Positions 9,535-15,988 of a stretch of 22,437 nt of DNA are shown here, piece after piece. Under the pieces are notes generated by a model. The model was given only the letters and a program-made list of their open reading frames with translations. It did no database searches and had not been told where the DNA came from. The stretch lies in the NCBI GenBank assembly GCA_002480565.1, contig DLCK01000052.1, positions 1-22,437 on the forward strand, read 5' to 3'. Both the position numbers and the translations under genes were made by a program. Source of the DNA: Phycisphaerales bacterium UBA7800. Its GTDB lineage: Bacteria > Planctomycetota > Phycisphaerae > Phycisphaerales > Phycisphaeraceae. Numbering within the stretch: the stretch's first letter is position 1; every line of letters starts with the position of its first letter.

Positions 9535-9657
9535 TTTGCTGTGTAATAATTGTTCTATATTGATATGATGCGGTTCTGACTCATATTCGGATGCAAACTG
9601 CGGCGTGATTCGTAGTGTTGCACACTTTGATTATTCACGGGCTGTATTGGAGAAATT

Positions 9658-10545
9658 ATGCCAGTATTCGTTACAAAAAATGGGAAGCTCAAGAAAATAT
9701 CCTCTCAAGCTTTTGCTAAAGAGAAAGATTTGCAATCTTTAGTTGAACAGAATCTTGACGAACTTTTTGGTATGCACTTTCTTGCTACGGAGTACACGAC
9801 GACTTTTGGAGGTCGTATTGACACTCTTGCCGTAGACTATACTGGGGCACCTGTGATAATCGAATACAAGCGCAATAAAAATGATAATGTGATAAATCAA
9901 GGATTGTCGTATCTGAAGTGGTTGCAAGTCCAAAAGGAAGAATTTTTCGAAATGCTAATTATAAAAAAATTAGGGCCTGAAATAGCAAAAAAAATTCAGA
10001 TTGATTGGAAAAATCCACGAGTTGTTTGTATTGCCGAAGCATATAGTAAATTTGATATCGACACAGTTGAAGTCATTCCAATGAGAATAGAGCTCTTAAA
10101 GTATAGGAACTATGATGGTGGTATTTTTAGCCTTGAGCCACTTGGGGTAAGCGAGCAGAAAGCCAAGGTGGTTTCAGATGTAACTTTGGTAAAGCCAACT
10201 ACAGATTTGACAAATGGAGGCTTTGTAAAAGCATCTATTGAAACAATGGAGCTGTTTGAGGAACTTAAAGCCAAAATTTTCGAACTAGATGAAAATATTA
10301 TCGAAAGAGAAACAACAGCTTATTTTGCCTATCGTGTAACTAAGCACTTTGCAGAAATCCATGTGGAAAAAAACAGTCTGAAAATATATTTAAGACCTGT
10401 CAAATATAATGATCCGGATGGAAAAGTAGATAAGATGCCAGACTCGTACAGATGGACTCTGGACCGAAGAATCTACGTGAATTCGCTAGATGATTTACCA
10501 TATGTGATGAAAATCATCGAAGAATCATACAAGGATACACTGTAA
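9658..10545 (+). CDS. PD-(D/E)XK nuclease-like protein with C-terminal DUF5655 domain
   Basis: 295 residues from ATG 9658, with a GGAG site 7 nt upstream. The first half looks like a NucS/DUF91-type PD-(D/E)XK fold: a helix 'KEKDLQSLVEQNLDELFG', then 'GGRIDTLAVD' and 'PVIIEYKRNKN' give the R-x-D...E-x-K catalytic pattern, followed by 'VINQGLSYLKWL'. The C-terminal ~110 residues (from 'ASIETMELFEELKAKIFEL') match the DUF5655 region, with a pattern resembling proteins that bind nucleic acid or act with it. Proteins of this architecture are commonly about 300 residues and are found scattered among bacteria, often near mobile or defence genes; no biochemical role is established. Two 60-base lines I counted inside it are 37% GC, against 58% for a line inside ugd, and Lys/Asn/Ile use is high. 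It stands alone between repeats and a palindrome, which points to recent acquisition. Confidence 0.8.
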   Translation: MPVFVTKNGKLKKISSQAFAKEKDLQSLVEQNLDELFGMHFLATEYTTTFGGRIDTLAVDYTGAPVIIEYKRNKNDNVINQGLSYLKWLQVQKEEFFEMLIIKKLGPEIAKKIQIDWKNPRVVCIAEAYSKFDIDTVEVIPMRIELLKYRNYDGGIFSLEPLGVSEQKAKVVSDVTLVKPTTDLTNGGFVKASIETMELFEELKAKIFELDENIIERETTAYFAYRVTKHFAEIHVEKNSLKIYLRPVKYNDPDGKVDKMPDSYRWTLDRRIYVNSLDDLPYVMKIIEESYKDTL

Positions 10546-10551
10546 AGCTGC

Positions 10552-10596
10552 TAATTCCATAACGAAACGATGTTGCCCCGTTTCGTTATGGAGTTG
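10552..10596. terminator. Large perfect hairpin between convergent genes
   Basis: Perfect 13-bp arms (CCATAACGAAACG at 10557-10569 and its complement at 10579-10591) around a 9-nt loop; with G-T wobbles the pairing extends to 18 bp. It lies seven bases after the nuclease stop and 20 bp beyond the end of the minus-strand aspartoacylase gene. No T-tract follows on either strand, so it may act as a terminator, an mRNA end protector, or be the end of an inserted segment. Confidence 0.6.
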
Positions 10597-10615
10597 AATT
10601 GTATCAATGCAAGGT

Positions 10616-11731
10616 TTAATCCTCTGGCACATTCACGCTTGGGGCCCAGCTTGCGTCGTTGTCGCTTTGGGTGATGTCGCGTTTGGAGATGCTGCTGGCC
10701 ATGTCTTTGCGGACTTGATGATAAAGTCCTGAGCGGTTGGAGTCTTTGAGAATTTTTCGGATTTGCTTCATGGACTTGGTGGGGATGGCTACGTGACAGA
10801 CTGGTTCGCCAGGCTTGATGGCGGGGAGTGTGGTCATACCCAGGATGATGCCTTCCACCGGTGAGACGAGGACGGATTGCTCCTGACCGAACACGTCGGC
10901 GTTGGTGGCGATGGGTTGACCTTCTTCGACAATTTGGCCGGGTGAAACATGAAACCGCAGGATACCGCCGATACTCGCGCGGACCCAAATGCCTTGTTTG
11001 ATCAGGGATTGGTAGGGCGGTTTGACGACTTCACCGGGCAGCATGTCCAAAATACGCAACACATTTTTCACGCCCCGCAATCCGACTTCGTGAATGGAGG
11101 GCTCAAGCTTGCAGGGTTCGCCGGCTTCGAGAATCATTGTCGGGCAACCTGCTTTGGTCGCTTCACGTCGCAATGAACCATCAGGCCCTTTACTGTCGAG
11201 CATCAATTCGCAGCCAAACGCACGGCAGAGTCTGCGGACATCTGCATCCCGAAAATCACCGCGGACGTTGGGATAGTTGGTGCGAGGTACGGCTGCAGAA
11301 TGCAGGTCAATACAGAAGTCAGCGTGCATGACCAACTCTGAGAAAAAGATGTGAGCAAAGCGGGCGCTAAGTGAACCACTTTCCGATCCGGGAAAGCAGC
11401 GATTCAAATCCCGCCGATCAGGCATGTAGCGTTCCTGCGTTTCAAACCCAAAGACATTGACCACCGGCACGACGATGATCGTCCCGATCAGTGGATTCAA
11501 ATCATCGGCATGCATCAACTCGTGAATGATCCCGACACCTGAAAATTCGTCACCATGAACCGCTGCGGTGATCAGTACAGTCGGTCCTGCTTTGGTCGAG
11601 CGGATGACACGAATAGGTAGTTGGATCGGTGAGCCGGTGTATTGCTGGGAGACATCAAGCATCAGGTCCTGAGTCTGGCCACGGGCAATGGTGTGGCCGG
11701 CAATGGTTAACGTCTTGGATTTTTTACGCAT
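10616..11731 (-). CDS. Succinylglutamate desuccinylase/aspartoacylase-family zinc peptidase (M14-like)
   Basis: 371 residues. The zinc site is visible as 'AAVHGDE' (His59, Glu62) and 'IDLHSA' (His144); 'RRDLNRCFPG' (107-115) provides the substrate-binding Arg/Asn signature of AstE/AspA enzymes, and 'MILEAGEP' (199-206) holds the catalytic Glu candidate. After the peptidase domain, residues ~240-330 form a beta-rich region ('GGILRFHVSPGQIVEEGQPIA') resembling the barrel-like C-terminal domain of this family. Such enzymes remove an acyl or amino-acyl group from a carboxylate amino acid. The ATG lies 5 bp inside the end of the rimK-like gene (8-bp overlap), so translation is coupled. The context makes hydrolysis of a product of the ligase the best guess: a de-tagging enzyme rather than arginine catabolism, since no ast genes are present. 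Confidence 0.88.
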   Translation of the reverse strand: MRKKSKTLTIAGHTIARGQTQDLMLDVSQQYTGSPIQLPIRVIRSTKAGPTVLITAAVHGDEFSGVGIIHELMHADDLNPLIGTIIVVPVVNVFGFETQERYMPDRRDLNRCFPGSESGSLSARFAHIFFSELVMHADFCIDLHSAAVPRTNYPNVRGDFRDADVRRLCRAFGCELMLDSKGPDGSLRREATKAGCPTMILEAGEPCKLEPSIHEVGLRGVKNVLRILDMLPGEVVKPPYQSLIKQGIWVRASIGGILRFHVSPGQIVEEGQPIATNADVFGQEQSVLVSPVEGIILGMTTLPAIKPGEPVCHVAIPTKSMKQIRKILKDSNRSGLYHQVRKDMASSISKRDITQSDNDASWAPSVNVPED

Positions 11732-12926
11732 CGGTTTTAGGAGCCTTGGTGGTTTTACGTTTGGTCTTGGTTTTACGACGGGTGGTTACCTTATGCGATG
11801 GCAGCAGTTGTTTGAGCGTCAACAGCTTGCCAAAGCAAAGAAGTTTATCACCGAGTAGAAGTTTAAAATCATGTTCCGGTGCTGGATGCAAGTTGTTCCC
11901 ACGTTCAACGTCTAACACCAATACGCCACCATCACGAAGTCCCGAGTCCTGGATGGTTTTGTTGATGAGTTGGCTTTTGCGGGAGATTTGTAATTCAGCA
12001 ACACCGTAGCCGGACTTGACGGTCATGCGTTGGCGAAGATCGACTTCAGGATACTGGACACGTTCTTCGATGTGTTCGATGATCTGGCCAGCGATATCAA
12101 TACCGGTGACTTTCTCAATGCCTTCGAGTCCGGGGGACGCGTTGACTTCCATGACTTGCGGGCCGTCTTCACCTTCGAGCATGTCCACGCCTGCGACGCT
12201 CAGTCCAAGGATATGGGCGGCGCGGACGGCTGTGGCTGCATAGGTGTCATCCAACTCGACAACTTCAGTTGATCCACCACGATGGACATTACTGCGAAAT
12301 TCCTGACCTTCGGCACGTCTGCGCATTGCTGCGACCACGCGTCCGCCAATGACCAATGCGCGGATGTCTCGCCCCTTGCTTTCGGCGACGAATTTTTGGA
12401 TCAGCACATGTTGTTTGGTGCTCTGCAGCGTTTCGATGATCGCAGCAGCGGTCCGTTCCTGATCAGCGAGGATCACGCCGATGCCTTGGGAGCCTTCGAG
12501 GAGTTTGATGATGACGGGAGCACCACCGACTTTTTTGATGGCAGGCAGTACATCGGATTTATCGTGAACGAATGCCGAGGGCGGCATGCCGATGGTGTGA
12601 CGGGAAAAAATCTGCATGGATCGGAGCTTGTCACGCGCGATGCTGATGGCTGTGGAGGTGTTAAGTGTAAAGACGCCCATTTGTTCAAACTGTCGGACCA
12701 CCGCCGTGCCATAGAGTCCGATGGAGGCGCCCACGCGTGGGATCACTGCATTGTATCTGCTTAGGGATTTACCTCGGTAGCTCATTGCCGGATCATCGCT
12801 TTCGACATGCAAAGCGAATTTCAGCGGGTCCAAAGCAACAGGTGTATGCCCACGTAGTTTTGCAGCTTCCTTAAAACGTTTAACGCTGTAGCCACGGGGG
12901 TTTCGGGTAAGGATTGCTATTTTCAT
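11724..12926 (-). CDS. rimK: RimK-like ATP-grasp amino acid ligase fused to an RCK_C (TrkA-C) domain
   Basis: 400 residues. Residues 1-~90 are the RimK pre-ATP-grasp domain ('MKIAILTRNPRGYSVKRF...VIPRVGASIGLYG'). The ATP-grasp domain follows to about 300: 'ARDKLRSMQIF', 'VIIKLLEGSQGIGV' (nucleotide-binding loop), 'VLIQKFVAESKGRDIRALVIGGRVVAAMRR', 'FRSNVHRGG' and the metal-binding 'VMEVNASPGLEGIE'. E. coli RimK adds Glu residues to the C-terminus of ribosomal protein S6. Unlike E. coli RimK (about 300 residues), this protein continues with ~70 residues that fit the RCK_C fold ('VAELQISRKSQLINKT...GVLVLDVERGNNLHPAPEHDFKLLLGDKLLCFG') and ends in a basic Lys/Arg/Thr tail (379-400). RCK_C domains bind small ligands such as cyclic nucleotides in potassium transport proteins, so the ligase may be allosterically controlled. 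The substrate protein or peptide is not known. Confidence 0.9.
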   Translation of the reverse strand: MKIAILTRNPRGYSVKRFKEAAKLRGHTPVALDPLKFALHVESDDPAMSYRGKSLSRYNAVIPRVGASIGLYGTAVVRQFEQMGVFTLNTSTAISIARDKLRSMQIFSRHTIGMPPSAFVHDKSDVLPAIKKVGGAPVIIKLLEGSQGIGVILADQERTAAAIIETLQSTKQHVLIQKFVAESKGRDIRALVIGGRVVAAMRRRAEGQEFRSNVHRGGSTEVVELDDTYAATAVRAAHILGLSVAGVDMLEGEDGPQVMEVNASPGLEGIEKVTGIDIAGQIIEHIEERVQYPEVDLRQRMTVKSGYGVAELQISRKSQLINKTIQDSGLRDGGVLVLDVERGNNLHPAPEHDFKLLLGDKLLCFGKLLTLKQLLPSHKVTTRRKTKTKRKTTKAPKTDA

Positions 12927-12950
12927 GGTTTATTTTCTAATTTGTATATG

Positions 12951-13039
12951 AACCGCCAAGACGCCAAGAACGCCAAGTTCAGAAAGAGAAATAGAGTTTT
13001 TCTTTGCGTATCCTTGGCGTTCTTGGCGCCATGGCGGTT
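12951..13039. repeat. Palindromic dispersed-repeat-type element (GCCAAGACGCCAAG family)
   Basis: Two 27-nt inverted arms (12951-12977 and 13013-13039) differ at only two positions. The left arm starts AACCGCCAAGACGCC and continues AAGAACGCCAAG; the right arm mirrors it. The 35-nt centre is A/T-rich. The arms match an intergenic repeat type that I recall from many bacterial genomes and that is often mis-annotated as a small ORF with NRQDAKNAK. It fills the gap between the rimB-like stop (13046) and the rimK start (12926). Confidence 0.8.
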
Positions 13040-13045
13040 TACGTA

Positions 13046-13510
13046 TTATCCCGGTAAGTCATCTGGAATGCCAGCAAGAAATGATTTTCCAGCATCCACC
13101 AACATCTTACGCCGGATAGCTTGACGCCCCAGGAGCATACGAAATCCCATCTCATCGCGGTTGGTGAGTGTCAGTTCAATAGGCCAGGTCTGATCCATTA
13201 ACGTAATATTCACAATCACCACGGGGCGGTATGCCTGATGTCCGTTGGAAGATTTGATCCAACGACTTTCATGCACTGGTAAGGTGAAGGTGCTGGCCTT
13301 TGCATGTGAGTCTTGAAACGGCCAAATTTCAAAGGATACTTTTTCGACACCTTGCTCATCGGTGAAGTGCTTGAGCTTGTGTGCGTGCAGCGCACTGGAT
13401 CGCGCGCCAGTGTCGACTTTGGCTTTGACAACAAGATCACCCAATTCAGGTAAGTGAACCCATTCACGCCAACCAATGACGGGTTTGGGTTTGGCGGGAC
13501 GTTTAGCCAT
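13046..13510 (-). CDS. rimB: RimB-like retropepsin-fold protease (PF05618 'Zn_protease' / COG4067 family)
   Basis: 154 residues, the typical length of this family. The key motif is 'VVKAKVDTGARSSALHA' (28-44), where Asp33-Thr-Gly is the single retropepsin-type active-site triad half, so the enzyme would work as a dimer; the old name ATP-dependent zinc protease is misleading. Other family blocks are 'IGWREWVHLPELG' at the N-terminus, 'RPVVIVNITL' and the late 'EMGFRMLLGRQAIRRKMLVD', the second conserved block. In Pseudomonas the homologue RimB trims glutamate tails added by RimK. It lies upstream of the rimK-like and aspartoacylase-like genes on the same strand, separated by a repeat. I infer that it reverses or trims the modification made by the ligase. 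The symbol rests on family and context. Confidence 0.85.
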   Translation of the reverse strand: MAKRPAKPKPVIGWREWVHLPELGDLVVKAKVDTGARSSALHAHKLKHFTDEQGVEKVSFEIWPFQDSHAKASTFTLPVHESRWIKSSNGHQAYRPVVIVNITLMDQTWPIELTLTNRDEMGFRMLLGRQAIRRKMLVDAGKSFLAGIPDDLPG

Positions 13511-13759
13511 GGTTTTTCCTGTGATTCAAAAGGTGTGATCGCTTAATCCGACGGTGGATATGTCCGAATAATACGTTAGAACAGAAGATTTCGCATCTAT
13601 ATTGATACGTCTGACTTATTGGACGTTGCCATTAGCCATGCACGTGGTCTGTTGGATGCGTACAATACGTTTTGAACAATTCAGGGCAATGTTTACCTGC
13701 TGATAACGTCGGAGGCAAAATAACACGACGTATCAGCCCAGATTCAGGAATTTCATCTC
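13511..13759. other. Divergent intergenic region between rimB-like gene and ugd
   Basis: 249 bp without a credible gene. It must hold the promoters for both flanking transcripts. A GGAGG at 13711-13715 is not followed by a start codon at useful distance and is about 45 nt from ATG 13760, so it does not serve ugd. I do not see a convincing -35/-10 pair. Confidence 0.5.
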
Positions 13760-15112
13760 ATGCGCATCACAATGGTCGGCACCGGTTATGTCGGATTGGT
13801 TACAGGTACCTGCTTTGCCAACTCCGGTAATCAGGTGACTTGTCTTGACGTGGATACTCGTAAAATTGAAAAGCTCAACAATGGGATCAGCCCGATTTAT
13901 GAGCCTGGACTCGACGAACTGATTCAGCGTAACGCCAAAGCCGGACGTTTGAAGTTCACCACGGATAAGACCGCTGCCTATGCCGATGCACAGATTGTGT
14001 TCATTTGTGTGGGGACACCCAGTGATGAGCAAGGCCGCGCCAATCTCAAGTATGTGTTGGCTGCCGCTGAGGATATTGGTGATGCGATTGAAAACAGTCC
14101 AGAAGCCACCGAAGAACGTCGTGCCAAGATCGTGGTCGTCAAGTCCACCGTCCCGGTAGGCACCAACGCCAAGGTCAAAGCTGCCATCGCATCCAAGACC
14201 AGCAAGCCGTTTCACATGGCCTCCAATCCTGAGTTTCTCAAGGAAGGGGCAGCCATCAATGACTTTCAGAAACCTGACCGCGTTGTCATCGGCTGTGAGA
14301 TCAAGGGCACCGGTGATCGCATGCGGGAAATCTATGAACCGTTCGTCCGCCAGGGCAATCCTATTTTCGTGATGGATATTCCGTCAGCGGAAATGGTCAA
14401 GTATGCTGCCAATGCCATGTTGGCGACCAAGATCAGCTTCATCAATGAAATCGCCAATTTGTGTGAAGCATACGGCGCGGATGTCGACGAAGTGCGTCGC
14501 GGGATGTGTTCTGACAAACGTATTGGCAATCAGTTCCTCTATCCGGGACTCGGTTACGGCGGATCATGTTTCCCCAAGGACGTGCTTGCCTGCATCAGTA
14601 TGGGCGATGAGTCGGGACGCACCACGGAATTGCTCAAGGCGGTTCATAAGGTCAACCAGGCCCAACGCGATGCATTCATGACCAAGATCGACCAGCAGTT
14701 TGGTGATGGCAGCAATCCGGCGGACCTTAAGGGCAAGAAAATTGCGGTCTGGGGTATTGCCTTTAAGCCCGGTACGGATGACGTCCGTGAAGCGCCATCC
14801 ATTACCTTGATGCAGAACTTGCTCAAACGCGGCGCGTCAGTTGTCGCCCATGATCCGGTTGCACACGAGACCTGTCAGGAAGTTCTCGGCGATCAAATCA
14901 GCTATGTCGATCAGGCGTTGGATGCGTTGGACGATGCGGACGCTTTGGTGATCTGCACCGACTGGACGGAATTTCGGCATCCAGAATTTGAAGCGATGAA
15001 AAAGCGAATGAAGCTGCCCATCATTTTTGATGGTCGAAACCTCTATCGCTTGCAGACCATGGCTGAGGAAGGCTTTGTCTACTGGTCGGTGGGACGCGGT
15101 TTGGTCAAGTAA
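13760..15112 (+). CDS. ugd: UDP-glucose 6-dehydrogenase
   Basis: 450 residues. The N-terminal Rossmann motif is 'GTGYVGLVTGTCFA' (7-20), with Asp30 in 'CLDVD' to bind NAD ribose; 'EPGLDEL' (48-54), 'VGTPSDEQG' and 'VKSTVPVGT' (128-135) follow. The catalytic Cys270 lies in 'GYGGSCFPKD', with 'NAMLATKISFINE' (218-230) carrying the conserved Lys of the family. The C-terminal UDP-binding domain is intact ('WGIAFKPGTDDVREAPS', 'ICTDWTEF'). It oxidises UDP-glucose to UDP-glucuronate in two NAD+-dependent steps, feeding exopolysaccharide or cell-surface glycan synthesis. An AGGA site lies 11 nt before the ATG. It is monocistronic, ending at a bidirectional terminator. Confidence 0.97.
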   Translation: MRITMVGTGYVGLVTGTCFANSGNQVTCLDVDTRKIEKLNNGISPIYEPGLDELIQRNAKAGRLKFTTDKTAAYADAQIVFICVGTPSDEQGRANLKYVLAAAEDIGDAIENSPEATEERRAKIVVVKSTVPVGTNAKVKAAIASKTSKPFHMASNPEFLKEGAAINDFQKPDRVVIGCEIKGTGDRMREIYEPFVRQGNPIFVMDIPSAEMVKYAANAMLATKISFINEIANLCEAYGADVDEVRRGMCSDKRIGNQFLYPGLGYGGSCFPKDVLACISMGDESGRTTELLKAVHKVNQAQRDAFMTKIDQQFGDGSNPADLKGKKIAVWGIAFKPGTDDVREAPSITLMQNLLKRGASVVAHDPVAHETCQEVLGDQISYVDQALDALDDADALVICTDWTEFRHPEFEAMKKRMKLPIIFDGRNLYRLQTMAEEGFVYWSVGRGLVK

Positions 15113-15130
15113 ACCCATCACGATTAAAAC

Positions 15131-15173
15131 AAAAACCGCAGTTGTCACATGGTGTGATACCTGCGGTTTTTTT
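15131..15173. terminator. Bidirectional terminator between ugd and the zinc-ribbon gene
   Basis: AAAAACCGCAG pairs with CTGCGGTTTTT; an inner stem TGTCACA/TGTGATA closes over TGG. A-tract on the left and T-tract on the right serve both strands. Confidence 0.88.
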
Positions 15174-15197
15174 AATGTCATGTTTTGAAGCACAAAT

Positions 15198-15734
15198 TCA
15201 GCCAAGTGTCCTGCCACAGTTGTCACAGAACTTGGCATCTGGATCATTTTCATTTTCGCAGTGCACGCAGACTTGTGTGGTGATCAGACGGTAGCCGCAT
15301 TGATCACAGAATTGCGCATCCGCGTCATTAGGATGCTGACAACTGCTGCAGCGAATCTGCCTGCTTTGGTCTTCTTCGCCGGTGAGTCCTTCGCGGATAG
15401 CCGAAGTGACGTCACGGATACCGGACTGGGTGCCTTTGGCTATATAGTTGAAAGTGTCTTTTCCGACCGGTGCAGCTTCACCAGCGGTATAGCGTGCAAC
15501 GGCTCCCATAAAACCATAACTGGTGGTGACCAGTCCGATGAAGAGCAAGGGGCCTGCCACAAAGCAGCACCAGAAATAACGTGGCGGTCCGAAGCTGCCC
15601 ATGGATGAGAAAAAGCTGATCATGCCGATGGCCATGAAAATTCCGCCTGTCAGCAGGAAAATTGGGCCAATGACGCGCAGTGCGTTACGGGCCTGTGTGT
15701 GTCCGGGATTGATTTTTTCTTCTTCGCGGCGCAT
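15198..15734 (-). CDS. Membrane protein with two C-terminal zinc ribbons
   Basis: Start chosen at ATG 15734 because AAGGGGG lies 6 nt upstream; this gives 178 residues, while a longer in-frame version from 15785 would run through the ribosome site. Two hydrophobic segments (~21-43 and ~54-76) form a membrane hairpin. After a polar linker, two zinc ribbons stand in tandem: Cys129/132...143/146 ('CSSCQHPNDADAQFCDQCG') and Cys156/159...170/173 ('CVHCENENDPDAKFCDNCG'). Their similarity suggests duplication. Such zinc-ribbon membrane proteins are common and mostly of unknown role; metal-stabilised protein-protein contact is the likely function. No family name can be given with confidence. Confidence 0.82.
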   Translation of the reverse strand: MRREEEKINPGHTQARNALRVIGPIFLLTGGIFMAIGMISFFSSMGSFGPPRYFWCCFVAGPLLFIGLVTTSYGFMGAVARYTAGEAAPVGKDTFNYIAKGTQSGIRDVTSAIREGLTGEEDQSRQIRCSSCQHPNDADAQFCDQCGYRLITTQVCVHCENENDPDAKFCDNCGRTLG

Positions 15735-15740
15735 AGATAT

Positions 15741-15747
15741 CCCCCTT
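15741..15747 (-). promoter_or_regulatory. Strong ribosome binding site that fixes the zinc-ribbon gene start
   Basis: AAGGGGG on the minus strand, 6 nt before ATG 15734. Confidence 0.65.
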
Positions 15748-15869
15748 GGGTTGAGTTGTATTGGCTGTGTTTGATCATAATACATTCACGTCTGCAATAT
15801 TGGTAAAACAGGGGTTCAAAATCACATATCCGTTGATGTTGTTTGAGGTTGCGTCAGAAGGAGTATTGG

Positions 15870-15887
15870 ATTTGACACGGATCAAAT
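15870..15887. promoter_or_regulatory. LacI-type operator candidate, distal site
   Basis: ATTTGACACGGATCAAAT has 6-bp inverted arms and a central CG, the usual layout of LacI-family operators. It lies upstream of the promoter candidate at 15903-15931. Confidence 0.45.
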
Positions 15888-15902
15888 TTTGTAAAAAAGC
15901 TA

Positions 15903-15931
15903 TTGACTTGCTTGTGTTATATTCCTAGAGT
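15903..15931 (+). promoter_or_regulatory. Promoter candidate for the LacI-family regulator
   Basis: TTGACT, 17-bp spacer, TAGAGT, in an A/T-rich 200-bp leader. It lies between the two operator-like sites. Confidence 0.45.
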
Positions 15932-15969
15932 TTATTGTTATATTTGTGAATAAAGTCTTGACTATCCAT

Positions 15970-15987
15970 TTTTGACACGTATGAATT
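15970..15987. promoter_or_regulatory. LacI-type operator candidate, proximal site
   Basis: TTTTGACACGTATGAATT matches the distal site at 14 of 18 positions, including TTTGACACG without change, and begins exactly 100 bp from it. It ends one base before the lacI-type ATG. Confidence 0.45.
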
Positions 15988-15988
15988 T

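Noticed and set aside
12951..13039. Possible CRISPR array because of repeated GCCAAG units
   Set aside because: Units are only a few bases long without regular spacers, and the arrangement is inverted; no cas genes are present.
12942..13124. Small plus-strand ORF beginning MYMNRQDAKNAK
   Set aside because: It is translated from the palindromic dispersed repeat and then runs antisense into the rimB-like gene; this type of peptide is a known annotation artefact.
13711..13715. GGAGG as ribosome site of a small gene before ugd
   Set aside because: No ATG, GTG or TTG at a usable distance opens a credible frame, and it is too far from the ugd start.
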